Position numbers and translations under genes: made by a program
In this document: positions 8,735 through 17,264 of the stretch, in pieces
How the letters are laid out: each line of letters opens with the position of its first letter
Numbering within the stretch: the stretch's first letter is position 1
Origin: an uncultured Pseudomonadota bacterium
GTDB taxonomy: Bacteria; Pseudomonadota; Gammaproteobacteria; Steroidobacterales; Steroidobacteraceae
Direction of reading: 5' to 3'
NCBI GenBank assembly: GCA_903898785.1
Contig: CAIUGU010000142.1
Coordinates: 1-64,000 of the forward strand
Length of the DNA: 64,000 bases
Notes under the pieces: generated by a model
The model's database searches: none
What the model saw: the letters and a program-made list of their open reading frames with translations, nothing else
What the model was told of the DNA's origin: nothing

Positions 8735-9637
8735 TCAGCCCTTGCGTTTCGCGCGGGGGTGCGCCGCGTCGTAGGTCTTGGCGAGATGCTGGAAATCAAG
8801 GTGGGTATAGATCTGCGTCGTGGAAATGTTCGCGTGGCCCAGCAGTTCCTGGACGCCGCGCAGGTCGTGGCTGGATTCGAGCAGGTGTGTCGCGAACGAG
8901 TGCCGGAACATGTGCGGGTGGACCGGGATGCCGATGCCCTGCAACCGGGCCCATCGGGCCACGCGCAGCTGGATCGCCCGGGCGCCGAGGCGCGTGCCGT
9001 TGCGGCCGACGAACACGGCGGTCTCTTCCGGGCCGGCCAGCGCCACCCGCTCCCGGAGCCAGAGTCCGAGCGCCGTGATTGCGTGCGCGCCCACCGGCAC
9101 GATGCGCGTCTTGCTGCCCTTGCCGAGTACCCGCACCGTGCGGTCCTTGAGATCGAGGTCCATCAGGTCGAGCTGCACCAGCTCGGACAGGCGCAGGCCC
9201 GATGAATACAACAGCTCCATCAAAGCCTTGTCGCGCGTGTCGAGCCGGTCGTCCGTGCGGAATTCGAGCAGCCTCGCCATCTGGTCGGCATCGAGCGTCT
9301 GTGGCAGTCGTTTGCGGCCCTTCGGTGCCTTGATGTCGACGCCCGGGTTGATGCGCAGGACGCCTTCCCGCAGCAGGAAGTTGCAGAACGAGCGGACCGC
9401 GGCCAGGCGGCGCTGGATGCTCGCCGAGGTCATGCCTTGCCGGTGTTCGCGTGCGGCGAAAGCGCGCACGCGATGCGTGTCGAGCTCGGGCCAGTCGTTG
9501 AGCTGCTCGTGATCGCAGAACGCCACGAACTTGGCGAGATCGCGTTGATAGGCGGACGACGTATGTGCCGACAGCCGGCGCTCGCTCTTGAGGTGCGTCA
9601 GGAAGCGGGGAATCTGGGCAAGGGCGTCGTCGAGCAT
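8735..9637 (-). CDS. xerC: Site-specific tyrosine recombinase XerC
   Basis: This 300-residue recombinase acts with XerD at dif to resolve chromosome dimers. An N-terminal SAM-like DNA-binding domain (residues 1-90) precedes the catalytic domain. The active-site set is complete: Arg in SSGLRLSELV, Lys in LGKGSKTR, His-x-x-Arg in HMFRHSFATHLL, His in LLGHANISTTQ and the nucleophilic Tyr in QIYTHLD. The ATG at 9637 gives a length near E. coli XerC; an upstream extension would overlap DUF484. The dapF-DUF484-xerC order is conserved in gammaproteobacteria. Confidence 0.93.
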   Translation of the reverse strand: MLDDALAQIPRFLTHLKSERRLSAHTSSAYQRDLAKFVAFCDHEQLNDWPELDTHRVRAFAAREHRQGMTSASIQRRLAAVRSFCNFLLREGVLRINPGVDIKAPKGRKRLPQTLDADQMARLLEFRTDDRLDTRDKALMELLYSSGLRLSELVQLDLMDLDLKDRTVRVLGKGSKTRIVPVGAHAITALGLWLRERVALAGPEETAVFVGRNGTRLGARAIQLRVARWARLQGIGIPVHPHMFRHSFATHLLESSHDLRGVQELLGHANISTTQIYTHLDFQHLAKTYDAAHPRAKRKG

Positions 9638-9665
9638 GGGCTTGAGCAACCCCGCGATGGCGGGC

Positions 9666-10373
9666 CTACAGCGCGCCGACGGCCTCGCTGACGAGATCAC
9701 CGATGCGAGCCAGGAACTCCGTGCTCATCGTCGGATGGAAGCGGTCGACATCCGGGCTGCCGATCGCGAGCAGGCCGTAGGACGAGTTCGGACCCAGGGG
9801 AACGAGGGCTGCAGAGCCGATGGCCACGGTGCCTTCGCCGAACAGGTAGTCGCGCTGGCTGTCGCGGATCTGGCCGCAGCGGGGCCGGGCCGACTCGAAG
9901 AACGTCTCGAACATCTTGAGCTCCGCGCTCGAGCGTTCCACCACGCGGACATGGCGGCTCGTGAGCTGGGTCAGCCCGGCAACGTCCGTGCGGTTCAGGA
10001 CCAGCAGCCATTGCGACGCGCCGAAGTCCTCGCGCAGCGAGGCTTCCAGCGTATCGACGAGCTGCGCGGCGCCGCGCGCACGGATCAGCCGGCGGGCGAG
10101 GTGATGGATCTTGTCGGACAGGGCGTCGTTCGCGCGGGCCACATCGACGAACTCGCGGACCTTGGCTTCGAGCTTCTGGTTCTTGTCGCGCAGCACGAGT
10201 ACCTGGCGCTCGACCAGCGAGACGGTGGAAACACCGCGTTCATGCGGCACCCGCAGGCGGGCGAGCACATTCGCGTTGCGTTCGAAGAAGTCGGGGTGGT
10301 TCTGCAGGTAGTCCGCCACCGCTTCTTCCGACGCGGCTGCCGTTTCGACGCCACGAATGTTCTGCTTGTTCAT
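9666..10373 (-). CDS. DUF484 family protein (GAF-like)
   Basis: This 235-residue cytoplasmic protein starts with a helical DUF484 segment (EAVADYLQNHPDFFERN), continues with a coiled-coil stretch around residues 50-75 (VERQVLVLRDKNQKLEAKVRE), and ends with a GAF-like domain that includes a GPNSSYGLLAIGSPD strand-loop-strand. The family is regularly found between dapF and xerC, but its role is not established. The ATG is preceded by AGAGG seven bases upstream, and that Shine-Dalgarno sequence belongs to the terminal repeat of the element at 10376. Confidence 0.88.
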   Translation of the reverse strand: MNKQNIRGVETAAASEEAVADYLQNHPDFFERNANVLARLRVPHERGVSTVSLVERQVLVLRDKNQKLEAKVREFVDVARANDALSDKIHHLARRLIRARGAAQLVDTLEASLREDFGASQWLLVLNRTDVAGLTQLTSRHVRVVERSSAELKMFETFFESARPRCGQIRDSQRDYLFGEGTVAIGSAALVPLGPNSSYGLLAIGSPDVDRFHPTMSTEFLARIGDLVSEAVGAL

Positions 10374-10375
10374 CC

Positions 10376-10667
10376 AGGAACCTCTGATTGACCTATACGC
10401 GCTCGCGACGGCGAGCCATTTCGTGCAGGGCGAGGCGCGACGACCGCTGTGTACTCGATGTACTCAAGGGAGGAGCAACGCTGCCCTGCACGAAATGGAT
10501 CCCGTCCCGATCAAAGTATAAATAGTCATTGAATGGGTTGCGCCTCTAATCCTCTGCTGCGTCGTTACGCACCTTGTCCATATTCCCGATATGGCCTGCG
10601 GTCCGATGCCTCGCAGCAGAGGATTGGAGGCGCAACGCGAGTGCGTATAGGTCAATCAGAGGTTCCT
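10376..10667. repeat. 292-bp MITE-like element with 31-bp terminal inverted repeats
   Basis: The terminal arms 10376-10406 and 10637-10667 are reverse complements at 30 of 31 positions. Nested inside are a perfect 16-bp inverted pair (10416-10431 with 10483-10498, GCCCTGCACGAAATGG) and a 24-bp pair at 23 of 24 positions (10538-10561 with 10612-10635). The left part recurs in reverse orientation at 1-112. No transposase and no obvious target duplication are present, so a non-autonomous element is likely. It fills the gap between dapF and DUF484, which holds no gene. Confidence 0.85.
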
Positions 10668-10689
10668 TGAGTCCATCTCTAGGTCCGTC

Positions 10690-11517
10690 TCACACTTCAA
10701 TCTTGCCTTCGAAGACCTTTTCGGCGGGACCCGTCAGCCACAGCGGCTGGCCCGGACCTTCCCATTCGACCGTCAGGCGGCCGCCGGGCAGGTCCACCTG
10801 CACGGACGGCCCCAGCAATCCGAGGCGACGACCCACGGCCACCGCGCCGCAGGCACCGGTGCCGCATGCGAGCGTCTCGCCGACGCCGCGTTCGAACACC
10901 CGCAGCCGGATATGGCCGTTGTCCACCACTTCCATGAAGCCGATGTTCGCGCGCTTCGGGAAGCGTGGATGATTCTCCATGGCGGGGCCCACACTGTCCA
11001 CCGGCGCGCCGGCGACCGAAGGCACCCGCAGCACCGCATGCGGATTACCCATCGACACCGCGCCGATCTCGAACCGCTGGCCGAGGACCTCGATCGGGTA
11101 CAGGTCCGCCTCGCGGTCGGCGACGAACGGCAACGACTGCGGGTCGAAGTTCGGGACGCCCATGTCGACGGACACCAGGCCGTCGTCGCGGATCCGCGCG
11201 TTCACGAGGCCGCCCAGGCTGTCCATCCTGAGGCCGCCGGTGCTCGCACGCCGGTTGCTGACGAGTCGGGCGATGCAGCGCGCGCCGTTGCCGCACTGTT
11301 CCACTTCGGAGCCATCTGCGTTGAAGATGCGGTAGAAAACATCGGTTCCGGGCTGGCGGGGAGGCTGGAGCACGAGCGCCTGGTCGAAGCCGATGCCGGT
11401 GCGACGGTCGGCCAGCTTGCGGAACGTGGCAGCGTCGGGAAGGTGAGCATCCGCGGGTGCGTCGAACACGATGAAGTCGTTCCCGACGCCCTGCATCTTC
11501 GTAAAGGACAACAGCAT
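10690..11517 (-). CDS. dapF: Diaminopimelate epimerase
   Basis: This 275-residue cofactor-independent racemase interconverts LL- and meso-diaminopimelate for lysine and peptidoglycan synthesis. The two catalytic cysteines are Cys75, in EQCGNGARC, and Cys218, in ACGTGACG. The substrate-binding MGNPHAV motif is present around residue 156. The length is normal for the family. It is transcribed toward the DUF484 gene on the same strand, but the 292-bp repeat separates the two. Confidence 0.96.
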   Translation of the reverse strand: MLLSFTKMQGVGNDFIVFDAPADAHLPDAATFRKLADRRTGIGFDQALVLQPPRQPGTDVFYRIFNADGSEVEQCGNGARCIARLVSNRRASTGGLRMDSLGGLVNARIRDDGLVSVDMGVPNFDPQSLPFVADREADLYPIEVLGQRFEIGAVSMGNPHAVLRVPSVAGAPVDSVGPAMENHPRFPKRANIGFMEVVDNGHIRLRVFERGVGETLACGTGACGAVAVGRRLGLLGPSVQVDLPGGRLTVEWEGPGQPLWLTGPAEKVFEGKIEV

Positions 11518-11540
11518 GCAAGTAGGATAGCAGAGGCGCG

Positions 11541-11697
11541 GCGATGGGCGACTAGCGATAGGCGATGGGCGGGAGGGGATTGGAAGCCGGCCTCAAGGCT
11601 GAAGCGGGCAGACGGACGCTACGGACTCCAGGTGGAGTGAATGGCAGGTCGGACTGCAGTCTGCACCCATCGCCAATCACCAGTCGCCAGTCGCTGT
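11541..11697. repeat. Imperfect long inverted repeat upstream of dapF
   Basis: GCGATGGG/GCGATAGG-type heptamer-like units at 11541-11572 are imperfectly complementary to a CATCGCC/CAGTCGCC stretch at about 11665-11697. The two arms could form a long hairpin between dapF and the CoA-binding gene. The units are low-complexity variants of GGCGA(T/C)(T/G)G. No gene is seen in this 185-bp gap, and any regulatory role is unknown. Confidence 0.5.
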
Positions 11698-11705
11698 CCC
11701 CCGGC

Positions 11706-12137
11706 TTACCCCATCGCCGCTCTATCGACGTAGATGCACCGGTCCATCACGACCGTCATGCCGCCCGCGCGGGCCCGCTCCGCCGCCGCATCGTTCACGA
11801 CCCCGAGCTGCAACCAGAGTGCCGGCAGGCCGAGCGCAAGGCACTCCCCGACGATCGCATCGACATGCGCGGGCTGGCGGAACACGTTGACGATGTCGAC
11901 CTTGTCGCCCGGTCGCAGGACGGTCCCGAGGTGGGCCAGGTCCGGGATGGCGGGAATGCCGTGCCAGGACTTGAGCGCCGGGTTCACCGGGATGATGCGA
12001 TATCCGTAGCGCTGCATGGCGAGCGAAACGCTGCAGCTGGGACGGGCCGGATTGTCGGAAAGGCCGAGCACCGCGATGGTGCGGGCCGATGTCAGCAGCG
12101 CCGCGATGTCTGCGGCTGGGGGGTTGCGAAATGGCAT
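11706..12137 (-). CDS. CoA-binding (YccU-like) protein
   Basis: This 143-residue Rossmann-fold protein of the small CoA-binding family opens with the pattern TIAVLGLSDNPARPS and continues with GYRIIPVNP, which form the nucleotide-binding strands and glycine loop. It includes VDIVNVFR and the family's ALWLQLGV strand. The reaction is unknown; the domain resembles the CoA-binding part of succinyl-CoA synthetase. I chose the ATG at 12137 because a GGAGGGGG Shine-Dalgarno sequence lies nine bases upstream, whereas the longer reading has none. Confidence 0.85.
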   Translation of the reverse strand: MPFRNPPAADIAALLTSARTIAVLGLSDNPARPSCSVSLAMQRYGYRIIPVNPALKSWHGIPAIPDLAHLGTVLRPGDKVDIVNVFRQPAHVDAIVGECLALGLPALWLQLGVVNDAAAERARAGGMTVVMDRCIYVDRAAMG

Positions 12138-12237
12138 GCGGGATTTCCCCCTCCGGCGGGTGCTCCGAATCCGTAGACATTTGTCCAACGGCCCCTTAAG
12201 TTAACACTTACAAGGAAACGTTGAAAAAGGGGATTCG

Positions 12238-12879
12238 ATGCGCCACGTCATGGTCATGAATGCCAAAGGCGGCTGCGGAAAAAGCACCTTGGCAACCAAC
12301 ATCGCAGGGTATTTCGCCAAGGAGGGGGCGAAGGTCGCGCTCGCCGACTACGATCCGCAGCGCACCAGCCTCGACTGGCTGGAGGCCCGTCCCGGGGAAT
12401 TGCCGAAGATCGTCGGCATCGCGGCCTTCGACGACGGCCTGCGCAGCGTTCCGCGTGACACCGAGGTGCTGGTCATCGACGCCCCTGCCCGCACGCATGG
12501 CGCCGAGATGAACGAACTCGTCCGCCGTGCCGAAACCATCATCGTGCCCGTCCTCGCCTCGCCGATCGACATGAAGGCCGCGGCGCATTTCATGGCTGAG
12601 CTGCTGGAACTCGGCCGCGTGCAACGCGAGCAGGCCCGCCTGGCCGTGGTGGCCAATCGCGTCCGCGAGAACACGCTGGTCTTCGAGGAACTCGACAAGT
12701 ACCTGAGCAAGCTCAAGGTGCCGTACCTGACGGCCCTGCGGCAGTCGACGAACTACCTGCGTGCGTACCAGCGCGGCATGAGCGTGTTCGACCTGCCCGA
12801 GTACCTTGCCTGGCCGGACTGGCAGCAGTGGGAGCCGGTGACGAAGTGGCTCGGCAGCAAGAAGAGTCTACCCGGCTGA
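12238..12879 (+). CDS. Orphan ParA/MinD-family ATPase
   Basis: This 213-residue P-loop ATPase has a deviant Walker A KGGCGKST (residues 10-17), with the signature lysine of the ParA family, and the Walker A' sequence ALADYDPQ, followed by Walker B LVIDAPA. Such proteins position plasmids, chromosomes or large protein assemblies on the nucleoid or membrane. No parB-like gene or repeated centromere sites lie next to it, so it is an orphan whose cargo may be encoded elsewhere. The gene is flanked by leftward genes and is monocistronic on the plus strand. Confidence 0.85.
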   Translation: MRHVMVMNAKGGCGKSTLATNIAGYFAKEGAKVALADYDPQRTSLDWLEARPGELPKIVGIAAFDDGLRSVPRDTEVLVIDAPARTHGAEMNELVRRAETIIVPVLASPIDMKAAAHFMAELLELGRVQREQARLAVVANRVRENTLVFEELDKYLSKLKVPYLTALRQSTNYLRAYQRGMSVFDLPEYLAWPDWQQWEPVTKWLGSKKSLPG

Positions 12880-12962
12880 ATTACGCCACTTCTGGTGTAG
12901 GCTCGCGGTGACGATCGGACTGGCGATGACGAAACGCTGCCGAGGGCCGGGAAGTCGGGGAT

Positions 12963-13862
12963 TCATCGACTCCGACCCTCCTCCTCCAGGCTCTGCCGGA
13001 TCCCGGCGTCGACGTCGGCGTACCGTAGCTGCACCTTGAGATCGTGCAGCATCCGTCGATTGCTGACCTGGCGCGATTCGTTGAGGAAGGACAGCCGCGA
13101 CGGGCTCAGCACCAGCTGCGCTTCGTCCATGGAAATCTGCGGTGGGTCCGGCAACCCCGCCGCACGGGCGACGCGCAGCAGGAACGCGGTCGAGTTCATC
13201 GGCAACCCGTCGGTGATGTTGTAGATCCCGCGGGCGTCCGGCACCTCAAGCGCGGCGATGCAGGCTGCCACCAGGTCATCGACATGGATGCGGTTGCCGA
13301 TGCCAGCCTCGTCGACCCGCACTGCAGGCTCGCGGGTTGCCAGCCGTTCAAGCGGCAGCCGTCCCGGGCCATAGATGCCGGGGACCCTGAGCACCACGCG
13401 CCGTACTTCCTGCTCCGTGCACCACACGCGCACCATGTCTTCGGCGGTCACTCGCCGCCGCGCCCGCGCCGTGAGGGGATTCACCGGCGTCTGCTCCGTG
13501 ACTTCCCCGCCCTCGGCGTCGCCGTAGACCCCCGTCGTGCTCATGTAGACGAACACCCGTGGCCGACTGCGCATGCCGTTCAGCAGGTGCGCGAGCCGGA
13601 CATCGCTCTCGCTGTCGGTGGCGGGCGGCACGAGATAGAACACCGCGGCGTCGTCGGCCCAACCGGGAGACAGCGACGCGCCGCCATCGAGATTCACGAT
13701 GTGCCCCGGCAGGCCGAGGGCGTTGAGTTCGGCCAGGCTACTGGCCCGGCTCACGATCCCGAGGACGTCATGGCGCGACTTGAGTGCGAGCCCGAGCCGC
13801 TTGCCGACGTAACCGCAACCCACGATGACGACGCGCGGCGCCGTTACCGACGCATCCCTCAT
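12963..13862 (-). CDS. NAD(P)-dependent epimerase/dehydratase-like protein (YeeZ type)
   Basis: This 299-residue extended SDR-like Rossmann protein has VVIVGCGYVGKRLG near the N-terminus as the dinucleotide-binding glycine motif and VYMSTTGVYGD near the middle as the serine/tyrosine active-site region. It resembles E. coli YeeZ, whose substrate is unknown. It is the last gene of the leftward hem operon, and its start overlaps the stop of the flavoreductase gene by four bases. Confidence 0.83.
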   Translation of the reverse strand: MRDASVTAPRVVIVGCGYVGKRLGLALKSRHDVLGIVSRASSLAELNALGLPGHIVNLDGGASLSPGWADDAAVFYLVPPATDSESDVRLAHLLNGMRSRPRVFVYMSTTGVYGDAEGGEVTEQTPVNPLTARARRRVTAEDMVRVWCTEQEVRRVVLRVPGIYGPGRLPLERLATREPAVRVDEAGIGNRIHVDDLVAACIAALEVPDARGIYNITDGLPMNSTAFLLRVARAAGLPDPPQISMDEAQLVLSPSRLSFLNESRQVSNRRMLHDLKVQLRYADVDAGIRQSLEEEGRSR

Positions 13863-14908
13863 GGGGCAACCCCGGCCGCCTTGAGTTTTGCGAGCGCATC
13901 CGGCGCGTAGTCGAACGAGTCGAAGAAGAGTTGGTCGCGCGGCAAGCCGGCGGCGACGAACTCGTGGCGGATGGCTTCGATCATCGCGGGCGGCCCGGCG
14001 GCGTAGATGTCGAAGTCAGCGAGCCGCGGATGATCTGCCAGCACGGCCGCATGCACGAGGCCGCTGCGACCGCTCCAGTCTGCCGGCGGCGCCGACAGGA
14101 CGGGCGTGTACTGCAGGTTGGGGTACTGCGTGAGCCATTGCCGGATCTCGGGCTCGGCATACAGATCCGCTTGGGTTGCCGCGCCCCAGTAGAGGTGGAG
14201 CGGCCGCGTGTCGCCCCTTTCCAGCAGCGATCTCAGCATCGCCCGCAGCGGTGCATAGCCGGTGCCGCCACCGACCAGCAGCGCAGGTCGGACGGAGTCC
14301 TCCCGGAAGGCGAACTGGCCGAGCGGTCCCTCGATGCGCAACAGCATCTTCTCCTTCATCGACTCGAACAGTTGCTGCGTGAACTCGCCGCCTCGAACCC
14401 GCCGCACATGCAGCTCCAGCTGTCCGGCGTCATGGGGCGGGTTCGCCAGCGAGAAACTGCGGCGCCGGCTGCCGGGGAGCATGATGTCGATGTACTGGCC
14501 CGCAATGAAGGTGAAGACCTCCGACTGCGGCAGCCGCAGCCTCACTTCCATGACGTCCGGCGCGAGCGGCGTCATGTGCTCGATGCGGCAGGGAATGCTG
14601 CGGACCTGCGTATCGGCAACCGGCGTGTGGGTCTGCCGTACTTCGATCGTGAGCTCCGCGCTTGCCGGACGGGCCTGGCACAGCAGTGCGAAGCCTTCCG
14701 CCTGTTCCTGCGGGGTGAGGCCGGGCGGGAGGTCGGACGGATAGCGGACGGCGCCCGACAGGATGCGCGCGCGGCACGATGCGCAATGGCCGCCCTTGCA
14801 GCTGTGGGGCAGGTTGATTCCGGCCCGGAGTGCGGCATCCAGGATCGATTCGGACTCGGTGACCGCGATCACCTGCCGGCCCGGAAGAAGCGTGACGGAG
14901 CTGGTCAC
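13859..14908 (-). CDS. 2Fe-2S/FAD/NAD reductase (CDP-6-deoxy-glucoseen reductase-like)
   Basis: This 349-residue three-domain flavoreductase has an N-terminal plant-type ferredoxin domain (residues 1-95) with cluster ligands in CKGGHCASC plus a later Cys in LLCQARP. A FAD domain follows with RRSFSLANPP, and an NAD domain with GGGTGYAPLRAM completes it. It moves electrons from NAD(P)H through FAD to the iron-sulfur centre for an unknown acceptor. Related enzymes act in deoxysugar synthesis or as oxygenase reductases. It overlaps hemY upstream and the SDR gene downstream, so it is translationally coupled inside the hem operon. Confidence 0.85.
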   Translation of the reverse strand: MTSSVTLLPGRQVIAVTESESILDAALRAGINLPHSCKGGHCASCRARILSGAVRYPSDLPPGLTPQEQAEGFALLCQARPASAELTIEVRQTHTPVADTQVRSIPCRIEHMTPLAPDVMEVRLRLPQSEVFTFIAGQYIDIMLPGSRRRSFSLANPPHDAGQLELHVRRVRGGEFTQQLFESMKEKMLLRIEGPLGQFAFREDSVRPALLVGGGTGYAPLRAMLRSLLERGDTRPLHLYWGAATQADLYAEPEIRQWLTQYPNLQYTPVLSAPPADWSGRSGLVHAAVLADHPRLADFDIYAAGPPAMIEAIRHEFVAAGLPRDQLFFDSFDYAPDALAKLKAAGVAP

Positions 14909-16149
14909 GAGCGGCGGCGGTCCGTGTGCTGCCGTCGGTCCAGCAGGCGCTGAGCGCGCATCTTGGGCAGGTTCGGGCGCCGGCCGACGGCAAGCACCAG
15001 TGCCTCGCTCATGGCCCTGAAGGCCCGGTCGCGCTCGCCCAGCTGTTCGAGCAGTGTCGCGAGCGTATGCAACGTTTCAGGCCGCGGCCGGATCAACGCG
15101 CTGGCTTCAAGGTAGCTGCGCGCCTTGCCGTAGAGTTCGGCGCGTGTGCACAGGCGCGCACAGGTCAGCAGCAACGCAGGATCTTCGGGATGCTTGCGCA
15201 GCCACTTCTCCGCCGTGTCGAGCGCCTCCAGCGGATCGTCGGGTTCCAGCTCGCCGAAGGCGAGCACGGCCGCCTCATCCCACTGGCGGTTGAGCAGGTC
15301 GCGTAGCGCCCTGGCCGCCGGCCGCTGCTCGCGACAGGCCATGGCGGCGCGGGCGTAGGCAATGACCACGTCGGTCCGGCGTGTCACGGAATCGGGCGCC
15401 GCTTCCCAGGCAGCCTCGACCTGTGCGAACTGTAGCGCACTGCCGGCCGCCTTCAGCCGGTCGAGATAGATCTGCACGACGATCTCGTCGATGGTCGCCT
15501 CGGAGATGCCGCGGGCACTGCGCAGCCGCGGCTCGAGCTGCTGCAGACGTTCCCAGTCGCCGGTCTGCCGGTAGATCCGTGCCAGCAGCACGAGCGCACG
15601 CGTGTTGTGTTCGCCGCTGGTCTCAAGCTGCTGCAACACCGTGAGCGCAGCCTGCGACTGCTTGTGGCGCAACAGGATCTCGGCTTGCGTGATGAGCACC
15701 GGTGCCCGGTCCCCGGCCGTCGAGTCGAGCGCCTTGGTCAGCCAGTCCTCGCAACGCGCACGCTCACCCTGCAGGTCCGCGGCCCGGGCGGCGACGAGGT
15801 AGTGCACTAGCGGCGATTCGCTGTCCCGTGCGGATCGCGTGACGGTGTCTTCCGCCGTCCGCCAGTCGCCCTGCGACAGTTCCAGCAGTCCCTGGTACAG
15901 CGAACGGCGCGCACGGTCGCGGCGTCTCGCGGCCTGCGCTTCCTGCAGCAGCCGGCGTGCCTGCACCAGCCGCACCGCAAGACGGATGCCGGCGTACAGC
16001 GCCACGATCAGCACGATGAATACCGGCACCGACATGTCGACGATCACGCCCCGCAGCGACAGCGCGACGTGTCCCGGGTCCGGCAGCAGGAGTTCGGCGA
16101 GCAGGGCGCCGATGACGAGTGCGGCTGCGGCGTACCAGGCCCGCTTCAT
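14905..16149 (-). CDS. hemY: Heme biosynthesis-associated TPR protein HemY
   Basis: This 414-residue inner-membrane protein has two N-terminal transmembrane helices (residues 4-22 and 40-60), the HemY_N domain, and then a long stretch of tetratricopeptide-like helices facing the periplasm or cytoplasm. Gammaproteobacterial HemY is not the protoporphyrinogen oxidase of Bacillus; its exact role is unclear, though it is consistently encoded with hemC, hemD and hemX. Start and stop overlap both neighbours by four bases. Confidence 0.88.
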   Translation of the reverse strand: MKRAWYAAAALVIGALLAELLLPDPGHVALSLRGVIVDMSVPVFIVLIVALYAGIRLAVRLVQARRLLQEAQAARRRDRARRSLYQGLLELSQGDWRTAEDTVTRSARDSESPLVHYLVAARAADLQGERARCEDWLTKALDSTAGDRAPVLITQAEILLRHKQSQAALTVLQQLETSGEHNTRALVLLARIYRQTGDWERLQQLEPRLRSARGISEATIDEIVVQIYLDRLKAAGSALQFAQVEAAWEAAPDSVTRRTDVVIAYARAAMACREQRPAARALRDLLNRQWDEAAVLAFGELEPDDPLEALDTAEKWLRKHPEDPALLLTCARLCTRAELYGKARSYLEASALIRPRPETLHTLATLLEQLGERDRAFRAMSEALVLAVGRRPNLPKMRAQRLLDRRQHTDRRRS

Positions 16150-17189
16150 GGGCCGGCCCGCGTGATCGGCACCATCTGTTCGAGCAGCCGCAGCGATCCC
16201 GACACGTCCGGCAACGCGGGCGCGATGTTCACCGCTGCCAGCTGCGCAAGTTCGTCACCCAGCTTCGCAACGCCCGGATCGGCGAGGGCGAAGCGGGCCG
16301 CGAGCCACGCGCGGGCTTCGCCGACCGCGGACGCGTAAGCCTTCTGGTCGGCGCGAGCGATCGCGAGTCGGGCTTCGAGCAGCAGCAACTGCAGCTGTTG
16401 TCGCTGCAGGTTCTGCTCGTCGCGCGTGAGCAGCGCGCTCGATCCGGAGGCGCTGCTGCGGACCGTCACGAGCGACGCGAGGGCCTGCTTCACGAGCAAC
16501 CAGGCCCGCCCGAGGGGGGCGGGTGAATCCACGCCGTCGACAGGGGCGGCTGCAGCGGTCTCGGCGGCGATCCCTGCGGTGGTCAGTGCAGCGGCGTCGA
16601 TCTCCGCCTGCCGCAATTGCGTGGTAATCCGGTCCAGGTCGGGTCGCTCGAAGGAGCGCAGCGCTTCGAGGTCGGCCGTGAGCTGCCTGCGTACTGTGCT
16701 CAGCGCAGGTTCGCGCAGTTGCGCCAGCCGGCTGTCCGCGGTCGTCATGGCATCGAGGGCGGCGTCGATATTGCGGTCGATCCGGAGCTGCCGCTGCGCG
16801 AGCGCCAGGAGCGCCAGCGCTTCGGCCCGGGCCCACGATCGCTGCGGCAGCGTCATGCGGTCCTGCAACTCTGCGGTCGTGTTCTCGAGCGCCGCGACAT
16901 CGCGCGACAGGCTGAGCAGCGACTCGATCTGCTTGCGGGTGGCGTCGTTGGCTTCCGCCTCGCGTTCGGTGAGTGCCGTGAGGTCAGCCGTCAGCCGGAC
17001 CTGCGTTGCGGCGAGCGCACTGGTCTGCGCGGCGAGGTCGGCAAGCTGGTTGTCGAGCGACCGGCCGCTGAAGGCCACGAAGAGCGCGACGACCAGCGCC
17101 GCGCCCGCGAGCAGGGACGCAACCAGGCCAGCACGGCCGGGACGCGGCTCGTCGTCAGCAAACAGGACGGTTGAGGGGTCGTCATTCAT
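16146..17189 (-). CDS. hemX: HemX-like protein
   Basis: This 347-residue protein has a short cytoplasmic tail, one transmembrane helix (about residues 20-42) and a long alpha-helical region rich in Ala, Gln, Leu and Arg with coiled-coil character. This matches the HemX family encoded in hemCDXY operons. The uroporphyrinogen methyltransferase named in some family annotations is not evident here. I used the ATG at 17189; a TTG ten codons upstream is less likely. Seventy-five bases separate it from hemD. Confidence 0.85.
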   Translation of the reverse strand: MNDDPSTVLFADDEPRPGRAGLVASLLAGAALVVALFVAFSGRSLDNQLADLAAQTSALAATQVRLTADLTALTEREAEANDATRKQIESLLSLSRDVAALENTTAELQDRMTLPQRSWARAEALALLALAQRQLRIDRNIDAALDAMTTADSRLAQLREPALSTVRRQLTADLEALRSFERPDLDRITTQLRQAEIDAAALTTAGIAAETAAAAPVDGVDSPAPLGRAWLLVKQALASLVTVRSSASGSSALLTRDEQNLQRQQLQLLLLEARLAIARADQKAYASAVGEARAWLAARFALADPGVAKLGDELAQLAAVNIAPALPDVSGSLRLLEQMVPITRAGP

Positions 17190-17264
17190 CGGGGCACGGC
17201 CGGGATTCGCGGCATCCAATCGTAGCAGGTTGGCTTCCCGACTTGAGCCGGGTTGTCGACCGGG

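Noticed and set aside
8735..9637. XerC as integrase of a mobile element
   Set aside because: The dapF-DUF484-xerC-hslVU order is the chromosomal dimer-resolution locus; no att-like direct repeats flank it.
12238..12879. ParA gene as evidence of a plasmid or integrative element
   Set aside because: It is a single gene without parB, integrase or replication genes, in otherwise conserved chromosomal context.
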